Positions 1 through 4,897 of a stretch of DNA of 5,061 nt are shown here, in pieces. Both the position numbers and the translations under genes were made by a program. Under the pieces are notes generated by a model, which saw only the letters and a list, made by a program, of their open reading frames with translations, made no database searches and was not told the DNA's origin. Where the stretch lies: positions 1 to 5,061 of the forward strand of contig SLKW01000488.1 of the NCBI GenBank assembly GCA_007134405.1. Direction: 5' to 3'. Numbering within the stretch: position 1 is the stretch's first letter; every line of letters starts with the position of its first letter. The stretch is from Paracoccaceae bacterium (GTDB lineage Bacteria > Pseudomonadota > Alphaproteobacteria > Rhodobacterales > Rhodobacteraceae).

Positions 1-23
1 ATATCGTCCCCAGCCCGACAGCC

Positions 24-446
24 TCATGTCATGGCTTCCAGCTGTGGGTCCGTGAAAACAAAGCGTCGGTCGAGATTGTATTTGACGACGTAGCCGATGC
101 TGAGGCCGATCACGGCGCCCAGCTCACGCATCAAGTCCGTGCGCCAAACGAGCCAGAAAGACGTTTCCGTTCCCCAGAAGATCGCCGTGGTGACGATCCC
201 CATGGCCGTGTAGAGTGAGAACTTTCGACTATGGTTCTTCAAGCCGGTTTCGAGGTCAAGAAAGATCCAGCGCTTGTCGAGCAAATACTTGATGAAAAGC
301 CCGACGATCGTGCCCGCCCCAACCGCTGCCGCGAAATACGCCCCAGTGTCGCCGAACTGCAGCACGGCCCGTTGCACAGCAAGGTTCGCGACCGTTGCGA
401 TGACCGCAAAGGCAGCATACCGAAGAACGAGCGTTCGGAGCGTCAT
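24..446 (-). CDS. GtrA-family small membrane protein
   Basis: This is a 140-residue protein with four predicted membrane helices, at about residues 8-28, 36-56, 78-98 and 108-126. Family-typical basic motifs follow helix 2 (KYLLDKRWIF) and helix 4 (KYNLDRRFVF). GtrA-family proteins are thought to help move or present polyprenyl-phosphate-linked sugars at the inner membrane; mycobacterial Rv3789, near the decaprenylphosphoryl-arabinose genes, belongs to the family. The ATG at 446 is chosen over one at 491 because it forms an ATGA overlap with the stop of the upstream gene, is preceded by GGAG seven bases away, and removes a non-family N-terminal extension. Translation is probably coupled to the HAD-UbiA gene. 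The role (flippase, or scaffold for a glycosyltransferase) is inferred from family and neighbour; the exact substrate cannot be read from the sequence. Family assignment is confident. Confidence 0.9.
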   Translation of the reverse strand: MTLRTLVLRYAAFAVIATVANLAVQRAVLQFGDTGAYFAAAVGAGTIVGLFIKYLLDKRWIFLDLETGLKNHSRKFSLYTAMGIVTTAIFWGTETSFWLVWRTDLMRELGAVIGLSIGYVVKYNLDRRFVFTDPQLEAMT

Positions 447-1882
447 GCCAGAGCTCCCGCCACGACAAAACCCAGTATGACCAGCAGGCATATCTGGCTG
501 ATGCGATCCTTGGCCGCGTAAACGAGTGGATCGTCGTGCATATGCCCTCGGTGCGTAGTCAATACGGTGCGCGTGATCCAGTATAGCAGAACCACACAGA
601 CACCCCAGAGTGCCTCTGGATGGGTATAGAGGTCCACCACCGCGGGCGAATTGACGTAGAGGGTCAACACCAGCACGGCGACGTAGCCAGCGCCGATTGC
701 GATCATGGAGATGATCGGCAGGTCGTCGACATGATAGCCACGACCACTGGCCTTCAGGTTTCCGCGCTCGACGCTATCGATGAGCTCGGCCTGTCGTTTG
801 ACCGCCGCCAGCGACAAGAAAAAGAACACCGAATAAGCAAGAAGCCACACCGACAGCGGAATGTCGGTTGCCACGCCGCCCGCCACCATACGCATGGTAT
901 AGAGGCCTGCCAGCACGCAGATGTCGATGACGACCCGGCGCTTCAAATTGAGAGAATACGCTAGGGTCAGAAGGAAATATCCTGCCATGATCAGCAGGAA
1001 ATCCCATCCGATGCCGATCGCCAAGACCACGCCGGGCAAGATTAGTCCAGCTGCCATCCAGGTGCCATGAGCAATCGGAATGCTACCCGACGCGAATGGC
1101 CTGTTCCTTTTGCGTGGGTGCGCGCGGTCAGCGGCAAGGTCGAGCAGATCATTCAGTACATAGACGCTTGAGGCCACTAAGCTGAAACAAACGAAGGCGA
1201 GAATCGACAGAAGGAAAGTCGCACCGTCGAATTGATGCGCCGCCAGCATCGGCAAGAACACCAGGAGGTTCTTAAGCCATTGGTGCGGCCGAAGCGCCTT
1301 GATGTACGGTTTCAGCGACTCGGTATTGGTCACGAGATGCTCAACGTCTTCGCAGACACGTTCGGCTTCGCGGCGCAGGGCGGCCGTTGCATTGACCGTG
1401 ATAGCTTTCGCGGCGCGTCTCCAGACCGGCAGATCGGCTGCGGCATCGCCCATGTAGACAAAACCCTTCTGACCGAAGCGCTCCTCAAGGAATTGACCCT
1501 TTAGTTCCCCCTTGAGGTTCAGTTCGCCATCCGACCCATGAGCCTCGTCGAATATCCCGAGATGGGCGGCAATCGCTTCGGCAAAATTGCGATCGCTGGC
1601 GGTCACGAGCGCAGTACGCCCACCGGATTTGCGCCAATCCTCGACGAAAGCGATGACCTCCGCCTCGTAGGGAAGCGTCGCTGCGTCGATTACGGAAGCG
1701 AGTGCCAGTTGTCGCTTGAGCGAGGCCCGACCCCGCGACAAGGCCACGACCGAAAGGAACAGGTTGCGCCAGTCCCGGCCAGAGGCAGACCAGAAGCTCT
1801 CGTACAACATGTCGCTGCGGATGAGCGTTCCGTCAAGATCGACCACCAGAACAGCAGGATTTTCAATAACGTGATTCTTCAA
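443..1882 (-). CDS. HAD phosphatase-UbiA prenyltransferase fusion, DPPR synthase-like
   Basis: From the TTG at 1882 the product has 479 residues. Residues 10-180 form a HAD phosphatase domain: DLDGT nucleophile motif (D15, D17), LVTAS (92-96), lysines at 124/128 and GDAAAD (145-150). Residues 190-479 form a polytopic UbiA domain with NDLLDLAAD (244-252), followed by RAHPRKRNRP and a second conserved stretch from D320 (VIDICVLAG). This pattern resembles decaprenyl-phosphate phosphoribosyltransferase (Rv3806c type), which joins PRPP to a polyprenyl phosphate; the HAD domain could then remove the 5-phosphate. That coupled activity is inferred. The start is uncertain: no ATG lies close to the HAD domain. 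TTG 1882 and GTG 1924 are the options. The open frame continues to an ATG at 2080, but that part crosses the end of an inserted transposon and is not native. The gene is followed by GtrA with a four-base overlap. Confidence 0.85.
   Translation of the reverse strand: MKNHVIENPAVLVVDLDGTLIRSDMLYESFWSASGRDWRNLFLSVVALSRGRASLKRQLALASVIDAATLPYEAEVIAFVEDWRKSGGRTALVTASDRNFAEAIAAHLGIFDEAHGSDGELNLKGELKGQFLEERFGQKGFVYMGDAAADLPVWRRAAKAITVNATAALRREAERVCEDVEHLVTNTESLKPYIKALRPHQWLKNLLVFLPMLAAHQFDGATFLLSILAFVCFSLVASSVYVLNDLLDLAADRAHPRKRNRPFASGSIPIAHGTWMAAGLILPGVVLAIGIGWDFLLIMAGYFLLTLAYSLNLKRRVVIDICVLAGLYTMRMVAGGVATDIPLSVWLLAYSVFFFLSLAAVKRQAELIDSVERGNLKASGRGYHVDDLPIISMIAIGAGYVAVLVLTLYVNSPAVVDLYTHPEALWGVCVVLLYWITRTVLTTHRGHMHDDPLVYAAKDRISQICLLVILGFVVAGALA
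447..460 (-). promoter_or_regulatory. Ribosome binding site for GtrA gene
   Basis: On the minus strand a GGGAG run lies about seven bases before the ATG at 446, inside the last codons of the HAD-UbiA gene. It supports the 446 start over the one at 491. Confidence 0.55.
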
Positions 1883-1992
1883 ATGAAACGTCCGACCAAC
1901 CGTTATGATGCGTGTTTGAACCACTCCATTACGGCATGGGCAAGGCAAAAGGGTAAGCGGGAAGCTAGGCTCCAGACTTCGGTAACGGGGCC
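1883..1992. other. Junction between host operon and insertion pile
   Basis: About 110 bases separate the likely start of the HAD-UbiA gene from the left copy of the GTCCCAGTC repeat. If the inner transposon (2002-3988) is removed, this stretch continues directly from the IS110 3' noncoding tail, so the IS110 end should lie somewhere in it, but I cannot fix the base. I see no confident -35/-10 pair and no good Shine-Dalgarno for the HAD-UbiA gene. The natural promoter may have been displaced, or may remain here in a form I do not recognise. Confidence 0.4.
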
Positions 1993-2001
1993 GTCCCAGT
2001 C
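1993..2001. repeat. Left target site duplication GTCCCAGTC
   Basis: This nine-base sequence is repeated exactly and in the same orientation at 3989-3997, each copy directly outside an inverted repeat. A direct duplication bounding inverted repeats is the mark of a transposition event. The boundary could be read as 7 bp with a 27-bp inverted repeat, because the bases at 2001 and 3989 also pair. Confidence 0.85.
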
Positions 2002-2027
2002 TGACGCATTCCGCGCGGTGGGACACA
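2002..2027 (+). repeat. Left terminal inverted repeat of inner transposon
   Basis: It reads inward TGACGCATTCCG, two variable bases, then CGGTGGGACACA. It pairs with 3963-3988 with mismatches only at the two central bases. Confidence 0.85.
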
Positions 2028-2029
2028 GT

Positions 2030-2056
2030 GAGGGCCGGCCACAACGGCCGGCCCTC
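2030..2056. other. Perfect 11-bp hairpin near left end, terminator-like
   Basis: GAGGGCCGGCC at 2030-2040 and GGCCGGCCCTC at 2046-2056 form a perfect 11-bp GC-rich stem with a five-base loop (ACAAC). It lies three bases inside the left inverted repeat and about 30 bases past the stop of the interrupted transposase ORF, so it may end that transcript. It has no T-run on either side, so it is not a canonical intrinsic terminator. Confidence 0.6.
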
Positions 2057-2086
2057 CGCGTCTGACGATGCTGGCACCATGCTCGG

Positions 2087-2261
2087 CTACGATTGCGTTT
2101 CCGTTTCGGCCTCGGCGAGAAATCCGGCGGTGGTGGGAGGCGTGGTTGTTTCTGATGGCGCCCTCCAAGTCCTGTCGAGCTTCGCCCCTGCTTTGGTGCC
2201 AGCATAAAGCCAGGGGCGGTAGATGACCCGATAGAGATCCGGGACGCCCGCGGCACCAGTC
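2087..2261 (-). pseudogene. C-terminal fragment of inner transposon transposase
   Basis: This is the distal part of the ORF broken by the IS5 insertion. Joining 3198 to 2261 (removing the IS5 copy and one TTA) makes the frame run on without a stop for 58 codons: ...LVRRK then TGAAGVPDLYRVIYRPWLYA, ending in a Thr/Pro/Glu-rich tail and TAG at 2087-2089. This restored frame is what ties the fragment to the piece at 3198-3916. In its present position it has no start of its own, because the IS5 transposase gene ends before it with TAA. The segment should be non-functional unless the IS5 excises precisely. Confidence 0.75.
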
Positions 2262-2264
2262 TTA
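2262..2264. repeat. Left TTA target duplication of IS5
   Basis: TTA lies directly outside the left IS5 inverted repeat and is matched by TTA at 3198-3200. This fits the three-base T-N-A target duplication known for the IS427 subgroup of IS5. Confidence 0.8.
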
Positions 2265-2281
2265 GAGTCTGTCCGACAAGT

Positions 2282-3117
2282 TTATTTGCTACATAAGCGT
2301 CGTAGCATCAGCTTGATCATGGCGAGAGAGATCATTGCTTCCGCGCTTCGGGTGAGATGCTCGAGGTCCTTCGCCAGGCGTCGGTTGCGTCGGAGCCATG
2401 AGAGGGTGCGCTCGACGACCCAACGCATCGGCAGGACGGCGAACCCCTTCTGGCCGGGATCGCGACGCACGATCTCGAGCCGCCACGTCCCGCTTCGGGC
2501 GACGGCGGCTGCCGCCTTCGGCCCCTGGTAGCCCTGGTCGGCGAACACGACCTCGATGAGCGGAAAGCGTCGCCGCGCGCGGCGGTCGAGCACTGCCGCG
2601 AGGCCGTCGCGATCCTGGACAGAGGCCGGATGCACCACCGCGCGCAGCATCAGCCCGAGCGTATCGACGAGGATATGCCGCTTGACGCCCTTGGTCTTCT
2701 TGCCCGCATCATAGCCCGTGGGCGCGCGAGAAGGCCCCCCTTTTCAGCCGACTGGACCGTCTGGCTGTCGATGACCGCGGCGCTCGGGCTGAGCGCGCGG
2801 CCTTCCCTCTCGCGCAGCGCCACGTAGAGCGCCTCGTGGATGCGCGCCAGCGTGCCGTCGTAGCTCCAGAGGTCGAAGTAGCCCCAGACCGTGCTCTTCG
2901 GCGGAAAGTCCTTGGGAAGATGCCGCCACTGGCAGCCGGTCTCGAGCAGATAGAGCAGCGCCTGCACCACCGCACGCAGATCCACCGAGCGCTGACGCCC
3001 GCCGCGCTTCGCCGGCGGCAGCAACGGCGCAATCAGCGCCCATTCCGCGTTCGTCAGATCGCTCGGATAGCGCAACCCGCTCCGGTCGTACTGCGACCTC
3101 GTCTCAGCCGTCCACAT
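2282..3117 (-). CDS. IS5-family transposase, produced by -1 frameshift
   Basis: The upstream frame starts with ATG at 3117, after AGGAGG at 3124-3129, and would stop at 2650 (155 residues). The family sequence changes frame after SAEKGG: reading in the -1 frame from the AAAAGGGGGG run (2744-2735) gives PSRAPTGYDAGKKTKGVKRH and continues to TAA at 2282-2284. The fused product is 278 residues, normal for the IS427 subgroup. The N-terminal part (about 15-85: LTNAEWALIAPLLPP, GCQWRHLP) is the conserved DUF4096-type region. The DDE catalytic residues are D117 (VIDSQT), D194 (FADQGYQG) and E236 (VERTLSWLRRNRRL). It would cut and rejoin the element ends. Whether the shift is programmed or a mutation cannot be proved from one copy, but split frames are usual in this subgroup. 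Confidence 0.92.
2735..2744 (-). other. Slippery G-run for -1 translational frameshift
   Basis: On the minus strand the sequence reads AAAAGGGGGGC exactly where the conserved transposase sequence leaves the first frame. Slipping back one base on the six G residues joins EKGG to the family-typical GYDAGKKTKG continuation. A polymerase slip on the same run could act in the same way at the RNA level. Confidence 0.75.
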
Positions 3118-3123
3118 CCAGCG

Positions 3124-3129
3124 CCTCCT
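3124..3129 (-). promoter_or_regulatory. Strong ribosome binding site of IS5 transposase
   Basis: A perfect AGGAGG on the minus strand lies six bases before the ATG at 3117, which fixes the start of the transposase. Confidence 0.8.
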
Positions 3130-3149
3130 GCTTCCAATGGCGCCAGAGA

Positions 3150-3176
3150 TGGAATCACAAGCGATTCCAGTGATTC
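3150..3176. repeat. Subterminal palindromes of the IS5 element
   Basis: TGGAATC (3150-3156) pairs with GATTCCA (3163-3169) across a six-base loop. GAATCA (3152-3157) pairs alternatively with TGATTC (3171-3176). They lie between the right inverted repeat and the ribosome binding site, overlapping the likely transposase promoter region (a TTGAAT on the minus strand at 3178-3173 could be a -35). Such sites could bind transposase or limit expression; this is inferred. Confidence 0.45.
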
Positions 3177-3197
3177 AAGATGTTTTCGGACAGGCTC

Positions 3198-3200
3198 TTA
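3198..3200. repeat. Right TTA target duplication of IS5
   Basis: TTA lies directly outside the right IS5 inverted repeat and matches 2262-2264. Confidence 0.8.
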
Positions 3201-3916
3201 CGGCGCACGAGAGTGTCGATCCCGTGTCGCATTGCGGGCGTTGAGCGCTTCGGTTTTCGACGCGTCCTTGGCGGAAGCTCGACATGCTCATTGGTTCCGG
3301 GAATCCGGAGAGAGCGCGGCGCGAGAACGGGCTTACGGGTTGCGGCAGCGGGTTCCTCGAACGGCGATGAATATGGCCGGGGCTCGAAGAAGTTGTAATG
3401 CACCCTGTAGATGTTGAGCAAAGAGATTAGCGTCTTCGGATTGAAATTCGCGCCTTGGATGTAGGAGCCGCCGACGCGTGCTCCTCCACTACCAGCGCGG
3501 CTCGCGCTGCTCACGCGTTCGCGGAGGGAGTTCATAAATGTCGAGCTCGCCTGGAGCGTCGCCTTGTAGATCAACCCAGCGAGTTCTTCTCGGATCTCTG
3601 GATCCAGGTCCTTCTCGTCGAATGACAACTCCTTGAGCTGTTGGCGCAAAGGTCGCGGGACGATCGGAAAGCCTACGACCTTGTCGAGCTCACCACTGGC
3701 CTGCGTCGGCGAACGCATCCAGATCTTGGGGAAGGCCCGCGAATGAAAGTTGGAGATCGGATACGGAGCGGGTTTCTTTTCGCCGCGCGTGGCAACCGTC
3801 ATCCGTTCGGCGATGAACGCCCGCGTTACGGTTTCGGCGTCTGTCTCCGGATCGAAGGTCCCGTTATACATTCCGTCGTTGTGGAAGCGGCGCCAGTCCC
3901 TCCGATAGGCCTTCAC
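3198..3916 (-). pseudogene. N-terminal part of interrupted integrase-like transposase ORF
   Basis: This is the proximal piece of the inner transposon ORF, about 239 codons before the IS5 junction. The apparent C-terminus beyond VRRK (SLSENILNHWNRL, stop at 3155) is translated IS5 end sequence. LISLLNIYRVHYNFFEPRPY, followed later by STPAMRHGI, resembles the tail of integrase-core (rve/DDE) transposases; STFMNSLRERV could hold the acidic residue, but I see no clear first or second Asp. The GTG at 3916 is the only plausible start, yet GGAAAG is too close to it for a good ribosome site. The frame stays open upstream to a TGA at 3986-3988 inside the inverted repeat, so the real N-terminus may have been deleted. 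Joined with 2087-2261 it gives 297 residues. Family assignment is tentative. Confidence 0.6.
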
Positions 3917-3926
3917 CTTTCCGACG

Positions 3927-3951
3927 ACCTGCCGCGGTGTCCGCGACAGGT
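3927..3951. other. Hairpin just inside right end of inner transposon
   Basis: ACCTGCCGCGG (3927-3937) and CCGCGACAGGT (3941-3951) pair at 10 of 11 positions with a three-base loop. On the plus strand it is followed by a pyrimidine run (CTTTCTC), making it weakly terminator-like for outward transcription. On the minus strand it precedes the only possible start (GTG at 3916) of the transposase fragment and could limit its expression. Confidence 0.5.
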
Positions 3952-3962
3952 CTTTCTCAGGG

Positions 3963-3988
3963 TGTGTCCCACCGGACGGAATGCGTCA
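3963..3988 (-). repeat. Right terminal inverted repeat of inner transposon
   Basis: Read inward on the minus strand it begins TGACGCATTCCG and ends GGTGGGACACA, matching 2002-2027 at 24 of 26 positions. Confidence 0.85.
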
Positions 3989-3997
3989 GTCCCAGTC
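3989..3997. repeat. Right target site duplication GTCCCAGTC
   Basis: This is an exact direct copy of 1993-2001, lying directly outside the right inverted repeat of the inner transposon. Confidence 0.85.
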
Positions 3998-4298
3998 AAG
4001 CAGTTTTGGTCGCGAGGTATTGTCCGCAGGCAAGCGGCAATCTCGAACCGATCGCTCCTCGACCGTCGTTTCAAGCAGCAGGCCTTCGTCTGCGATCACC
4101 CCGGGTGCATGCTTCGGTCCGTGGTCGGCGCGGCGGCCGCCGACATGATGCTGGTTCAATGCAATTCCGATGTGCCTATCTCATTGGCGTGCTCCTTGTC
4201 ACGGGCAACAGTCCGGACCACGGCATCATCGGAACCGCGTCCCTGGGGGGACCTCGAAGGCCTGCCGTCAGGTGGCAGCCAGGCTCAGGCGGTGGTTC
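3989..4298 (-). ncRNA. IS110 3' noncoding tail, possible bridge-RNA region
   Basis: About 310 bases without a credible gene follow the stop of the IS110 recombinase remnant. The stretch is rich in inverted repeats: GTCGGCG/CGCCGAC (4124-4130 with 4138-4144), CTGCC/GGCAG (4262-4266 with 4274-4278) and a long-range 8-bp pair CCGTGGTC/GACCACGG (4119-4126 with 4216-4223). IS110-family recombinases use a bridge RNA made from a noncoding end of the element; in the IS1111 subgroup it is the end downstream of the gene. The placement and folding potential fit, but the subgroup is not established and I have not identified the target- or donor-binding loops. Plus-strand open frames here look like chance frames in GC-rich DNA. 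Confidence 0.3.
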
Positions 4299-4774
4299 TC
4301 AAACGACATTCGGCACCGGAGCATCAGCAGGGAAGTCGCTGTCCTCGACCCACATGCAGTGTAGGATGACTCCGATGCGGCGCGCCAGCGCGACCGTCGC
4401 GCGCTTCGATCCGCGGCGGCGGGCAACCTGTGCAGCCCAGGCTCTGAGCCATGTCGCGCGTCCGCGGTGCATCATGACCGTCGCAGCCTGGCACAGGGCG
4501 CGCCGCAAGTTCACGTCGCCGGCCTTGGTGATCCCGCCCGAGACATCGCGCTCGCCCGATTGGTTTCTCGATGGTGTCAGGCCAACCCAAGGCCCGACCT
4601 TCTTCGAGGAAGTGAAGCGACCGGGGTCATCGACGGCGGATCGATAGGTCAGGGCGACGACAGCGCTGATCCCGGGCATCGACATCATGCGGCGGCAGGC
4701 CGGATCCTCCTGCGCGCGCTGACGGGCATGGCGTTCGAGCCCCGCCAGCTCCTGTCGAAAGACCTCTACATGGC
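3998..4774 (-). mobile_element. Remnant of an IS110-family element
   Basis: It comprises the recombinase C-terminal half and the noncoding tail. The 5' side is cut at about 4774 by sequence belonging to another IS5-family element. The 3' side is interrupted by the inner transposon, and the few remaining terminal bases should lie to the left of 1993. IS110 elements usually lack long inverted repeats, so the exact outer end cannot be set. Confidence 0.7.
4299..4774 (-). pseudogene. IS110-family recombinase, C-terminal half only
   Basis: About 158 codons of an IS110 transposase are intact from HVEVFRQELAGLERHARQ to the TGA at 4299-4301. MSMPGISAVVALTYRSAVDD is the helix-hairpin-helix-like start of the Transposase_20 domain. 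GLTPSRNQSGERD, with GGITKAGDVNLRRALCQAA after it, is the conserved SG region that should hold the catalytic serine, and VALARRIGVILHCMW closes the domain. The N-terminal RuvC-like DEDD domain is missing: directly upstream of the CAT codon at 4770-4772 the sequence changes to GGGATTATTTCGGG-type IS end DNA and the frame meets TAA at 4779-4781. An internal ATG at 4688 would start only a shortened product. It cannot be an active recombinase alone. Confidence 0.85.
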
Positions 4775-4880
4775 GGGATTATTTCGGGATTCTGGTTTGA
4801 TTTCCCCACGTTGCCGTCGCCGCTGGCTGTGCGGCGGATGCAGGTGTGACGCGGGTTGAGGGTTAGGCGATTGCCGGGGT
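4775..4880. other. 3' noncoding end of a second IS5-family element
   Basis: This 106-bp stretch lies between the transposase stop at 4881 and the break in the IS110 gene. GGGATTATTTCGGG at 4775-4788 is the likely element terminus, since IS110 homology ends there; the matching end lies outside the window, so this is not confirmed. Confidence 0.5.
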
Positions 4881-4897
4881 TTACGGGTTGAGGGTTA
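4852..4897. repeat. 14-bp direct repeat around transposase stop
   Basis: CGGGTTGAGGGTTA occurs at 4852-4865 and again at 4884-4897, 32 bases apart, on either side of the transposase stop codon. It probably arose by a small local duplication in the 3' end of the element; a binding role is possible but not shown. Confidence 0.6.

Larger units (their letters stand above)
2265..3197 (-). mobile_element. Complete IS5-family (IS427-type) insertion sequence
   Basis: This 933-bp element has terminal inverted repeats GAGTCTGTCCGACAA (2265-2279) and its partner at 3183-3197 (GAGCCTGTCCGAAAA read inward on the minus strand, 13/15 matching), flanked by TTA duplications. It encodes one transposase in two frames joined at a G-run. 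All three DDE residues, both ends and the target duplication are present, so it looks complete and may be active. It interrupts the ORF of the surrounding transposon and is therefore the younger of the two insertions. Confidence 0.92.
2002..3988. mobile_element. Inner transposon, family unassigned, split by IS5
   Basis: The element is bounded by inward-facing 26-bp inverted repeats (2002-2027 and 3963-3988, 24/26 matching) starting TGACGCATTCCG and ending GGTGGGACACA. Perfect 9-bp direct repeats lie outside them. Its present length is 1987 bp; without the IS5 copy and one TTA it would be 1051 bp. It carries one minus-strand ORF, described as two fragments. It sits in the 3' noncoding tail of an IS110-family element. 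The ORF end looks like a DDE-integrase type transposase, but I do not see a full catalytic triad, so the element may be an internally deleted, non-autonomous copy. I cannot name its IS family from memory. Confidence 0.8.

Noticed and set aside
2030..2056. Canonical intrinsic terminator
   Set aside because: The stem is perfect, but no T-run follows on either strand, so it is reported only as a terminator-like hairpin.
1538..2065. Plus-strand open frame of 175 codons
   Set aside because: It is antisense to the HAD domain and runs through the left end of the inner transposon; no recognisable protein features.
1883..2080. N-terminal 66-residue extension of the HAD-UbiA protein up to ATG 2080
   Set aside because: Most of it is translated from the transposon terminus and inverted repeat and lies well before the conserved HAD start.
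1903..2256. Minus-strand open frame of 117 codons
   Set aside because: It is a different frame from the restored transposase tail, is Arg/Pro-rich and low in pattern, and crosses the inverted repeat and target duplication.
3641..4647. Long plus-strand open frames across the IS110 tail and inner transposon end (242 and 236 codons)
   Set aside because: They are antisense to transposase fragments, cross the transposon boundary and target repeat at 3963-3997, and show no domain pattern; they are typical chance frames in GC-rich DNA.
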